Both the position numbers and the translations under genes were made by a program. This document shows positions 1 to 5,930 of a stretch of 8,717 nt of DNA, one piece after another; positions within the stretch are counted from its first letter, which is position 1, and the number at the start of each line of letters is the position of its first letter. The notes below the pieces were generated by a model. The model saw only the letters and a program-made list of their open reading frames with translations. It did no database searches and was not told where the DNA came from. The DNA comes from an uncultured Clostridia bacterium (GTDB taxonomy: Bacteria; Bacillota; Clostridia; Lachnospirales; Lachnospiraceae). The DNA is taken from the NCBI GenBank assembly GCA_946611595.1, contig CAMODY010000070.1:1-8717 (forward strand). The letters run 5' to 3'.

Positions 1-20
1 TATTTAGAGGAGGATACACA

Positions 21-302
21 ATGAATAAGGTTGAATTAGTCGAAGCTATGGCTAAAAAAACAGGCCTTTCCAAGAAAGATGCTGAAGCAGCATTAAAGGC
101 TTTCATCGACACAGTTGAGTTTGAAGTTAAAAAGAACCGTAAAGTACAGTTAGTAGGATTTGGTACTTTTGAACTTACTAAGAGAGCAGCTCGTAAGGGA
201 CGCAATCCGCAGACAAACGAGACTATCAAAATCAAAGCTTCCAAAGCTCCAAAGTTTAAACCGGGCAAAGCTTTCAAAGATCTGGTAAACGGCGGAAAAT
301 AA
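21..302 (+). CDS. hup: HU-family DNA-binding protein
   Basis: Histone-like nucleoid protein that binds and bends DNA without strong sequence specificity, acting as a dimer in the cytoplasm. The 93-residue length matches Bacillus HBsu (about 92). The start MNKVELVEAMA, the helix-turn-helix dimer part (residues 3-40), the GFGTFE turn (about residues 46-51) and the beta-arm RKGRNPQT with its conserved Arg and Pro residues are all present and intact. The start is fixed by a strong GAGGAGG at 7-13, seven bases ahead of the ATG. The promoter lies outside the window. The gene is followed by its own terminator, so it is probably a separate transcription unit from the iron genes. In Clostridia an HU gene commonly sits just before the rqcP gene, which here is displaced downstream by the feo operon. 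Confidence 0.97.
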   Translation: MNKVELVEAMAKKTGLSKKDAEAALKAFIDTVEFEVKKNRKVQLVGFGTFELTKRAARKGRNPQTNETIKIKASKAPKFKPGKAFKDLVNGGK

Positions 303-334
303 GACATACAACCGAATTTACTGAAAAGTTAAGT

Positions 335-371
335 AGAGTTGCTGCGAAAGCGGCAACTCTATTCTTATGTT
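335..371 (+). terminator. Terminator after hup
   Basis: An 11-bp stem (335-345 with 350-360, one T-G wobble) closed by a GAAA tetraloop, followed by the T-rich but interrupted stretch ATTCTTATGTT. The stem is strong and the T-tract weak, so termination may be incomplete. It lies 32 bases after the hup stop. Confidence 0.75.
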
Positions 372-399
372 TAAAGAGTTAGCCTCTGCGAACTTTTTC

Positions 400-428
400 T
401 TGACAGGTTAGCAAAGGACAACTATAAT
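400..428 (+). promoter_or_regulatory. Consensus sigma-A promoter of the feo operon
   Basis: Perfect -35 TTGACA (400-405), 17-base spacer and perfect -10 TATAAT (423-428). The predicted transcription start is about 435, leaving a leader of about 84 bases to the first feoA. Such an ideal promoter is expected to be very strong unless repressed, consistent with the operator-like repeats that overlap it. Confidence 0.88.
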
Positions 429-433
429 TTTAT

Positions 434-460
434 TGGTTAGAGATGACTAACCATTTTTTT
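434..460 (+). terminator. Promoter-proximal hairpin with T-run in the feo leader
   Basis: Stem TGGTTAG (434-440) with CTAACCA (447-453), six-base loop AGATGA, then seven T (454-460). It has the shape of an intrinsic terminator but starts at about +1 of the predicted feo transcript, so it could release an RNA of roughly 26 nt. It may instead be only a DNA operator, since the same dyad fits the GTTAG array, or a backup terminator for read-through from hup. The sequence alone cannot decide between these. Confidence 0.45.
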
Positions 461-518
461 GCTATTGATGGTTAGGCAAGGCTAATCAAACATCACAATA
501 CAGAAAGAAGGACTTAAG

Positions 519-731
519 ATGATGCCATTAATGCTGGCAAATGTAGATGAGGAGTACACCATCAAAAAAATCGGCGGAAGCCCGGAGGTCAAGAAGCACC
601 TGGAAAACTTGGGGTTTGTCGTCGGCGGAACGATCACGGTCGTAAGTTCCATTAACGGAAATCAGATCGTAAAGGTAAAAGATGCACGCGTTGCAATTAA
701 TGATGAAATGGCACGCAGGATCATGATCTGA
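519..731 (+). CDS. feoA: FeoA-domain protein, first copy
   Basis: Small cytoplasmic SH3-like protein of 70 residues, thought to assist or regulate the FeoB ferrous-iron transporter. The FeoA pattern is visible: an Ile-Gly start of the barrel near residues 16-20, the helix EVKKHLENLGF, a G-x-x-I-x-V turn, and the closing strand VKVKDARVAINDEMARRI. It is more divergent than the second copy and lacks the APLGDP loop. The RBS AAGGA (508-512) precedes two adjacent ATG codons at 519 and 522. Either could be used; the second has the more usual spacing (nine bases). It is the first gene of the feo operon, 41 bases before the second feoA. Two feoA genes before feoB are common in Clostridia. Confidence 0.88.
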   Translation: MMPLMLANVDEEYTIKKIGGSPEVKKHLENLGFVVGGTITVVSSINGNQIVKVKDARVAINDEMARRIMI

Positions 732-772
732 CCCATGCGTTTTCATTTGCATATTATAGGAGGTTACTACAT

Positions 773-1015
773 ATGAACACACTGAGAGATGTCAAAGTAG
801 GTGATACGGTAAAAGTTGTAAAGCTCCACGGCGAAGGAGCGATCAAGCGCCGCATCATGGACATGGGAATTACAAAAGGAACAGAGATTTATGTTCGCAA
901 GGTAGCTCCGCTTGGAGATCCTGTGGAACTTACGATCCGCGGATACGAACTTTCTGTAAGGAAAGCCGATGCCGAAATGGTGGAGGTTGAGCCGGTGGAA
1001 GGCGCGGAAGCTTAA
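773..1015 (+). CDS. feoA: FeoA, ferrous iron transport protein A
   Basis: Classic FeoA of 80 residues. It shows the helix with IKRRIMDMGITKGTEI, then VAPLGDPVEL and the strand RGYELSVRKADAEMVEVE, which together are the family signature. FeoA proteins interact with the cytoplasmic face of FeoB and are needed for full Fe(II) uptake; the exact mechanism is unsettled. A strong AGGAGG (758-763) nine bases before the ATG fixes the start. The short C-terminal tail (PVEGAEA) is acidic. It lies between the first feoA and feoB, 37 bases before feoB, with no terminator between, so it is co-transcribed. Confidence 0.95.
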   Translation: MNTLRDVKVGDTVKVVKLHGEGAIKRRIMDMGITKGTEIYVRKVAPLGDPVELTIRGYELSVRKADAEMVEVEPVEGAEA

Positions 1016-1052
1016 GCTGAACGTTAATTTATAGTAAGAAAGGAAGAACACT

Positions 1053-3560
1053 ATGGGCATAACAATTGCACTGGCCGGTAACCCGAACAGTGGTAAAACA
1101 ACGTTATTCAATGCTCTTACGGGATCCAACCAGTTCGTCGGAAACTGGCCGGGCGTTACCGTAGAGAAAAAAGAAGGTAAACTGAAAAAACACGATGGCG
1201 TAACCATCACGGACCTTCCGGGTATCTACTCCCTTTCCCCGTACACATTAGAGGAAGTTGTAGCAAGAAATTACCTGATCCAGGAACGTCCGGATGCCAT
1301 CTTAAATATTATTGATGGAACGAACCTGGAGCGAAACCTGTATCTGACAACACAGCTTACAGAGCTTGGAATTCCGGTCGTACTTGCCATCAACATGATG
1401 GACCGCGTTAAAAAGAACGGGGATGTCATCAATACAGAAGAACTTTCCAGACAGCTTGGATGCAAGGTCGTTGAGATCTCCGCGCTGAAAGGCCAGGGCG
1501 TTATGGAAGCAGCAGAGGCAGCAATTGCAGCAGCAAGTGGTCCGCGTACGATTCCTTCCCACACCTTCTCAGGCCCTGTCGATCATGCCATTGCACACAT
1601 CGAAGAAGCTGCAGTTCATGATCTTCCGGAAGAGCAGCAGAGATGGTATGCGGTCAAGATCTTTGAGCGCGATGAGAAAGTATTAGAACAGCTTAAGATC
1701 GATCCGTCCGTCATGGCGCACATCGAAGAGGATATTAAAAAAGCAGAAGCAGAATTAGACGACGATGCAGAAAGCATTATCACGAACGAGCGTTATCTCT
1801 ATATCGCATCCATTATCAAAGCTTGCTACAAGAAGAGAGATGTCAAGAAACTGACGACTTCCGATAAGATCGACCGTATCGTAACCAACCGCTGGTTAGG
1901 ACTCCCGATCTTCATCGTTGTTATGTTCCTTGTATACTGGATCTCCATGGTTGCAGTCGGAAGCGCAGCAACAGACTGGGCAAACGACGGACTCTTCGGA
2001 GACGGCTGGCATCTCTTCGGAATCGGTTCTGCAAAATATGCAGAGGCAGAAGAGACTTATGGAGATACCGATGCGATCATCGATGCTTACATTGCTAAGT
2101 ATGGTACAGAGGATATGGCTGAAGCAATCGACATTGAGTCCGAAGATTTTGATGAGGCAGTAGCATCTGCAGCACTTACAAAACTCGTTGTAGCTACTCC
2201 GGATGATGCAGCTGTTACTTATGAATTAGAAGACGAAGAAACGCTTGCTGTAGAATATGTTGATTCTACAAAGGCGGATCTTGAAGATGCAGTCGCAAAT
2301 TATCTGAATAAAGATTATAAGGAATCTGTCGGTGCTCCGGATACTTCGACCTATGGCGTTTGGGTTCCTGGTATCCCGGTACTGATTGAAAAACTCTTAG
2401 ATGCTCTGAATGCAGCAGATTGGGTAAGAGGCCTGATCCTTGATGGTATCGTAGCCGGTGTTGGTGCAGTCCTCGGATTCGTTCCGCAGATGCTCGTACT
2501 GTTCCTGCTTCTTGCAATCCTTGAGTCCTGTGGTTACATGTCACGTATCGCTTTCGTTCTTGACAGAATCTTCCGCAGATTCGGTCTTTCCGGAAAATCC
2601 TTTATCCCGATCCTGATCGGTACAGGCTGTGGTATCCCGGGTGTCATGGCATCAAGAACGATTGAAAATGAACGTGACCGTCGTATGACTGTCATGACAA
2701 CGACCTTTATCCCATGCGGTGCAAAAGTTCCGTTTATCGCAATGATTGCAGGTGCGATCTTCGGCGGAAGTGCATGGGTAGCAACAAGTGCATACTTCAT
2801 CGGAATTGCAGCAATCATCGTTTCCGGTATCATGCTTAAGAAAACAAAAATGTTCGCAGGCGATCCGGCACCATTCGTTATGGAGCTTCCGGAATATCAC
2901 CTTCCGACAGTTGGAAACGTTCTTCGTTCCATGTGGGAGCGCGGCTGGTCCTTCATTAAGAAAGCCGGAACGATCATCCTTCTTTCCACCATCGTTGTAT
3001 GGTTCCTCTCCTTCTTCGGAGTTGTCGATGGAACCTTCCGTATGCTGGCAGAAGAAGAGATTGGATATTCGATCCTTGCAACAATTGGTAATGCAATCAA
3101 GTGGATCTTTGCTCCTCTTGGCTGGGGAACATGGCAGGCAACCGTTGCATCTATCACCGGTCTGATCGCAAAAGAGAACATCGTTGGTACGATGGGTATC
3201 CTCTACAGAGCAGCAGGCGATGGAACTGTTTATCAGAACATGGCAGCAGTATTTACCGGACTTTCCGCATACTCCTTCCTGATCTTCAACCTGCTTTGCG
3301 CTCCTTGCTTTGCAGCAATCGGTGCAATCAGACGTGAGATGAACAGCGCGAAGTGGACCTGGTTTGCAATTGGATATCAGTGTGTGTTCGCATATGCAAT
3401 TGCATTTATGGTTTACCATATTGGCAGAATCTTTACAGGAAATGTCAATGTCATCGGATTGATCATTTCAATCATCCTACTGGCATTCATAATCTACATG
3501 CTCTTCATCAAGAAGTATAAAGAGTCCACGAAGCTTACAAAAACTGTAAAGGTCAACTAG
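1053..3560 (+). CDS. feoB: FeoB, Fe(II) transporter with G-protein domain
   Basis: Membrane GTPase that imports ferrous iron. The N-terminal G domain carries G1 GNPNSGKTT (9-17), G2 around GVTVE (34-38), G3 DLPG (54-57), G4 NMMD (114-117) and G5 SALKG (143-147). A helical GDI-like region follows to about 270, and the first membrane segment spans about 284-305. The two Gate halves are recognisable from GYMSRIAFVLDRIFRRFGLSGKS onward, with conserved Cys in GTGCGIPG and FIPCGAK and a second pair in LLCAPCFA. At 835 residues it is longer than most Firmicutes FeoB (usually about 650-720, from memory). The excess is an acidic insertion at residues about 327-433 (2031-2351), right after the first membrane segment and predicted outside the cell: about 30 Asp/Glu against 6 Lys and no Arg. 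The RBS AAAGGA (1039-1044) supports the start. All key residues seen are intact. Confidence 0.97.
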   Translation: MGITIALAGNPNSGKTTLFNALTGSNQFVGNWPGVTVEKKEGKLKKHDGVTITDLPGIYSLSPYTLEEVVARNYLIQERPDAILNIIDGTNLERNLYLTTQLTELGIPVVLAINMMDRVKKNGDVINTEELSRQLGCKVVEISALKGQGVMEAAEAAIAAASGPRTIPSHTFSGPVDHAIAHIEEAAVHDLPEEQQRWYAVKIFERDEKVLEQLKIDPSVMAHIEEDIKKAEAELDDDAESIITNERYLYIASIIKACYKKRDVKKLTTSDKIDRIVTNRWLGLPIFIVVMFLVYWISMVAVGSAATDWANDGLFGDGWHLFGIGSAKYAEAEETYGDTDAIIDAYIAKYGTEDMAEAIDIESEDFDEAVASAALTKLVVATPDDAAVTYELEDEETLAVEYVDSTKADLEDAVANYLNKDYKESVGAPDTSTYGVWVPGIPVLIEKLLDALNAADWVRGLILDGIVAGVGAVLGFVPQMLVLFLLLAILESCGYMSRIAFVLDRIFRRFGLSGKSFIPILIGTGCGIPGVMASRTIENERDRRMTVMTTTFIPCGAKVPFIAMIAGAIFGGSAWVATSAYFIGIAAIIVSGIMLKKTKMFAGDPAPFVMELPEYHLPTVGNVLRSMWERGWSFIKKAGTIILLSTIVVWFLSFFGVVDGTFRMLAEEEIGYSILATIGNAIKWIFAPLGWGTWQATVASITGLIAKENIVGTMGILYRAAGDGTVYQNMAAVFTGLSAYSFLIFNLLCAPCFAAIGAIRREMNSAKWTWFAIGYQCVFAYAIAFMVYHIGRIFTGNVNVIGLIISIILLAFIIYMLFIKKYKESTKLTKTVKVN

Positions 3561-3616
3561 GATATTTCTTTTAACGGGAGATTGTCATATAATAAACAAG
3601 AAAGGAGGATGTAAAC

Positions 3617-3802
3617 ATGTTTTCATGGCTGGCTTTTAACTGGGGAACGATCCTGGTATGCGTAGTGCTTGCAGCGATAGTTGTAGCAATCGTTGTAAAA
3701 CTCCGCAAAGATAAAAAGGCAGGAAAGTCCTCCTGTGGTGGAAACTGCAAGGCTTGCGGAGGCAGCTGCCATGCGTGCAGCACACCTTGCAAAAAAAGCT
3801 GA
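3617..3802 (+). CDS. FeoB-associated Cys-rich membrane protein
   Basis: Peptide of 61 residues resembling the FeoB-associated Cys-rich family found just after feoB in many Firmicutes. One membrane segment (about residues 10-27) is followed by a basic stretch KLRKDKKAGK, expected to be cytoplasmic. The Cys-rich tail has cysteines at 40, 44, 47, 51, 54 and 58, arranged C-x3-C-x2-C-x3-C-x2-C-x3-C, with two tandem CGGxCxA units. This could bind iron or another metal near the FeoB exit, but no function is established. AAAGGAGG (3601-3608) gives a strong start eight bases upstream. It is the last gene of the feo operon, 56 bases after feoB and about 20 bases before the terminator. Confidence 0.92.
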   Translation: MFSWLAFNWGTILVCVVLAAIVVAIVVKLRKDKKAGKSSCGGNCKACGGSCHACSTPCKKS

Positions 3803-3821
3803 GTTTTCGCTGAACCAAAAT

Positions 3822-3862
3822 AACGAGAAAGGGCTGCCGCATTGCGACAGCCCTCGTTTTTT
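3822..3862 (+). terminator. Terminator of the feo operon
   Basis: Stem GGGCTG (3831-3836) with CAGCCC (3848-3853), extended inward by CGC/GCG across one C-A mismatch with an ATT loop, and possibly outward by AACGA with TCGTT. Six T follow (3857-3862). It separates the iron operon from the rqcP-ftsH operon. Confidence 0.9.
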
Positions 3863-3887
3863 GAAATATGAATTTATGGTGAACTAT

Positions 3888-3916
3888 TTGACCTGTGAAT
3901 TAAATATCAGTAGAAT
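3888..3916 (+). promoter_or_regulatory. Sigma-A promoter for rqcP-ftsH, predicted leaderless start
   Basis: -35 TTGACC (3888-3893), 17-base spacer, -10 TAGAAT (3911-3916). The six bases AGTCGC separate the -10 from the rqcP ATG, so the expected transcript start falls on or next to A3923. No Shine-Dalgarno-like sequence lies in the 20 bases before the ATG. The region immediately upstream is AT-rich. Confidence 0.75.
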
Positions 3917-3922
3917 AGTCGC

Positions 3923-4162
3923 ATGAGAATTGACAAGTATTTAAAAGTATCCAGACTGATCAAACGAAGAACGGTTGCAAATGAGGCGTGTGATGCAGGC
4001 CGCGTCAGTGTGAATGGAAAAGCGGTCAAAGCTTCCTATGACGTTAAAGAAGGCGATGTAATCGAGATCGCATTTGGAACCAGAACTGTAAAGGCGAAAG
4101 TTATTAGCCTTTTGGAAAGTATCAAAAAAGACGATGCAAAGGACATGTACGAACTTCTATGA
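3923..4162 (+). CDS. rqcP: RqcP-type S4-domain RNA-binding protein
   Basis: S4-domain protein of 79 residues resembling B. subtilis RqcP (YabO). RqcP works with RqcH on stalled 50S subunits to add C-terminal alanine tails in bacterial ribosome quality control. The S4 fold spans the protein: MRIDKYLKVSRLIKRRT at the N-terminus, then GRVSVNGKAVKASYDVKEGD and a strand VIEIAFGTRTVKAKV. The start is fixed by the conserved MRxDKxLKxSRLIKRRT opening, leaving no room for an RBS: the ATG is six bases after a -10 box. It overlaps divIC by ATGA. The sporulation genes yabP and yabQ, which follow it in spore formers, are absent. Confidence 0.94.
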   Translation: MRIDKYLKVSRLIKRRTVANEACDAGRVSVNGKAVKASYDVKEGDVIEIAFGTRTVKAKVISLLESIKKDDAKDMYELL

Positions 4163-4455
4163 GAAAGAAACAAGGGACAAATAAAAGAAGGCTGGTCCTT
4201 ACGATCATGATCGTGGTCGTTTTTATTGTTGCGTGCGTGTTCTTCGGAACAGAGATCTTTCAGCTGCGCGCAAAGAACGCAGAACTGGAAGCACGTAAGG
4301 AGCGGCTTGAAGAACTTTTAGCAGATGAGAACCTGAGAAAAGAAATGCTCGAGAATGAAGAGGTCTATATCCAGACCAAAAAATATATCGAAGAAAAAGC
4401 GAAAGCAATTGGTTACGTTTATCCGGACGAGATCATTTTCAGAAAGGATGAGTAG
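4159..4455 (+). CDS. divIC: Septum formation initiator, DivIC/FtsB family
   Basis: Bitopic division protein of 98 residues. It has a basic cytoplasmic N-terminus (MRKKQGTNKRR), one membrane segment (about residues 12-29), then an extracytoplasmic coiled coil rich in Leu, Glu and Lys (about 33-62). The C-terminal part YIEEKAKAIGYVYPDEIIF is typical of the DivIC/FtsB family. These proteins join FtsL and DivIB (FtsQ) in the divisome and help activate septal wall synthesis. The start overlaps the rqcP stop (ATGA, 4159-4162), and the TAG stop shares its G with the GTG of tilS, so translation is probably coupled on both sides. There is no strong RBS of its own, consistent with coupling. Confidence 0.92.
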   Translation: MRKKQGTNKRRLVLTIMIVVVFIVACVFFGTEIFQLRAKNAELEARKERLEELLADENLRKEMLENEEVYIQTKKYIEEKAKAIGYVYPDEIIFRKDE

Positions 4456-5930
4456 TGGTCGAAGGTCTGTACCGGAGCTTTGAAGAACAGATCAAAGCGC
4501 ATCAGATGATCCATACGAATGAGAAGGTAGTAATAGGTGTTTCGGGAGGAGCTGATTCCGTATGCCTGTTACTTCTTTTGCATATGTACGGGAAAACGAA
4601 TCCGTGCTCGCTTCATGCAGTCCACGTCAATCATATGATCCGTGGAAAAGAAGCGGATGAGGATCAGGCCTTTGTGGAAAAACTTTGCAAAGAACTTAGC
4701 GTGCCTTGCACGGTGAAAGCAGTCGATGTTCCGAGCCTTGCAAAAGAGAGGCATGAAAGCCTTGAAGAGGCCGGGCGTAAAGCGCGCTATGACTGCCTGC
4801 TTGAAATTGCAAAAGAAGAAGGAGCTGTCATTGCGGTTGCGCATCATAAAAATGATAATGCAGAGACCGTCCTTTTAAACCTCGCAAGAGGAAGCGGGAT
4901 TCGTGGGCTTTCCGGCATGAAAGCAGTTTCCGAAATGGATGGCGTGAGGATCATCCGCCCGCTGCTTGAGATCAGCAGAGAAGAGATTGAAGCCTTTTTG
5001 AATGAGCAGGAGATTTCTTTCTGCACGGATGCTACGAACCTGGATGATGGTTATGCGAGAAATGCAGTCCGATTAAACGTACTGCCGGATCTTTTGAAGA
5101 TTAACAAGAAGGCTGTAGAACATATTACAGAAAGTGCCGCGCAGCTTTCAGAAATCGAAGAGTATTTAGAGGCGGAAACGGAAAAGGCGTTTAGGGAAGC
5201 AGCAGAAATCCAAGGCGCTGCACAGGCAGATGCGAACAGCAATTGCGAGATCGCTGCGGGAAGGCTGGTCCTTAAAATTACCACGATGGAAAAACTCCCG
5301 GACGCAATTTTAAACCGCGTTGTGCATAAGGCTCTTGCAGCGGCTGCAGGAAGCGCAAAAGATATTAGCTCTTCGCACATCAGTGATGTATTGTCCTTGA
5401 TGCGCTTGCAGTCCGGAAGAAGGATCTGTCTTCCTTATGGGCTTACAGCTACGAGGCAGTATGACGAGATTCTGATCCAAAAGGAGAAGGAAGAAGATGC
5501 GGCACAAAGTTATGTAACGCTTTCAAAAGAAGAGCTGGATTCAGAACAGATTTTTACACTGCCTGAGGCAAAGACAATCTCTTTTCACGTGATTGAAGTT
5601 GATGACAGTAACAGAGCGGAGCTGATTCAAAAAAATCTATATACGAAAGCTTTTGATTATGATACAATTAAGGGCACGATTAACGTGGGGGAAAAGGTCC
5701 CGGGAGATCGGATTTTTCTGCGTGGCGGAATGAAAACCGTGAAGAAATATTTCATGGATGAAAAGATTCCGGCTGAAGAGAGAAAGAAGATCCTGCTTCT
5801 TAGAGATGAAGAAAGTGTTATGTGGATCATCGGCTTTCGGATCAGTGAGCCCCATAAGATTACTGCACAAACAAAACGAGCACTGATAGTCAACGTGACA
5901 GATGGAGGGAAACATGAGCTTAGGCATTGA
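4455..5930 (+). CDS. tilS: TilS, tRNA(Ile)-lysidine synthase
   Basis: Essential ATP-dependent enzyme that attaches lysine to C34 of the CAU-anticodon tRNA-Ile, switching it to read AUA. The N-terminal PP-loop ATPase shows SGGADS (30-35) and the family block HHKNDNAET (130-138), where many relatives have Gln in place of the second Asn, then RGSGIRGLSGM. The C-terminal TilS domain is visible in GDRIFLRGGMKTVKKYF, DEKIPAEERK and MWIIGFRIS. The 491-residue length is close to the B. subtilis enzyme (about 472). The GTG start at 4455 overlaps the divIC stop and has AAAGGA (4443-4448) six bases upstream; the next in-frame ATG is at codon 18, too close to the PP-loop to be likely. The 3' end overlaps hpt by 17 bases. 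SpoIIE, often just upstream in spore formers, is missing. Confidence 0.96.
   Translation: MVEGLYRSFEEQIKAHQMIHTNEKVVIGVSGGADSVCLLLLLHMYGKTNPCSLHAVHVNHMIRGKEADEDQAFVEKLCKELSVPCTVKAVDVPSLAKERHESLEEAGRKARYDCLLEIAKEEGAVIAVAHHKNDNAETVLLNLARGSGIRGLSGMKAVSEMDGVRIIRPLLEISREEIEAFLNEQEISFCTDATNLDDGYARNAVRLNVLPDLLKINKKAVEHITESAAQLSEIEEYLEAETEKAFREAAEIQGAAQADANSNCEIAAGRLVLKITTMEKLPDAILNRVVHKALAAAAGSAKDISSSHISDVLSLMRLQSGRRICLPYGLTATRQYDEILIQKEKEEDAAQSYVTLSKEELDSEQIFTLPEAKTISFHVIEVDDSNRAELIQKNLYTKAFDYDTIKGTINVGEKVPGDRIFLRGGMKTVKKYFMDEKIPAEERKKILLLRDEESVMWIIGFRISEPHKITAQTKRALIVNVTDGGKHELRH

Larger units (their letters stand above)
378..490 (+). promoter_or_regulatory. Array of four GTTAG-N6-CTAAC-like dyads, putative iron operators
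   Basis: GTTAG occurs at 378, 407, 436 and 471, spaced 29, 29 and 35 bases. Each copy is followed eight bases later by AAC or AAT, giving right half-sites CGAAC, ACAAC, CTAAC and CTAAT. The third and fourth copies are good inverted repeats. The array surrounds the feo promoter: one copy lies upstream of the -35, one is in the spacer, one is at the transcription start and one is in the leader. Positions 472-490 also match the DtxR/IdeR box TTAGGTTAGSCTAACCTAA, recalled from the literature, at 15 of 19 positions. This suggests repression by an iron-loaded DtxR-family regulator. The regulator is not in the window, and its identity is inference. Confidence 0.5.

Noticed and set aside
378..490. 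Fur box or CRISPR-like repeat at the feo promoter
   Set aside because: No TGATAAT-type Fur dyad is present. The GTTAG repeats are five bases long with non-uniform spacing and no long direct repeats, so this is not a CRISPR array.
435..518. Metal-sensing riboswitch in the feo leader
   Set aside because: The leader is only about 84 bases. It shows one simple hairpin and one dyad, without the multi-stem junction expected for the NiCo/iron riboswitch class.
2652..3419. Antisense open frame of 255 codons over feoB
   Set aside because: It lies fully opposite conserved feoB coding sequence, has very Cys- and His-rich low-sense composition, and no RBS or known domain. It is a codon-bias shadow.
3565..3593. 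Internal promoter before the FeoB-associated peptide
   Set aside because: TATAAT at 3588-3593 is perfect, but the sequence 17 or 18 bases upstream (TTTCTT or ATTTCT) is a poor -35 and there is no TG extension. It is possible but not supportable.
3790..3926. Programmed frameshift at the A7 run near the end of the Cys-rich peptide
   Set aside because: The A run is not in the X-XXY-YYZ phase. The shifted frame would run through the feo terminator and the rqcP promoter, giving no recognisable domain.
5902..5913. Upstream ATG of hpt as the true start
   Set aside because: No RBS precedes it, and using it would place the clear GGAGG inside the gene. The 5914 start gives the normal length.
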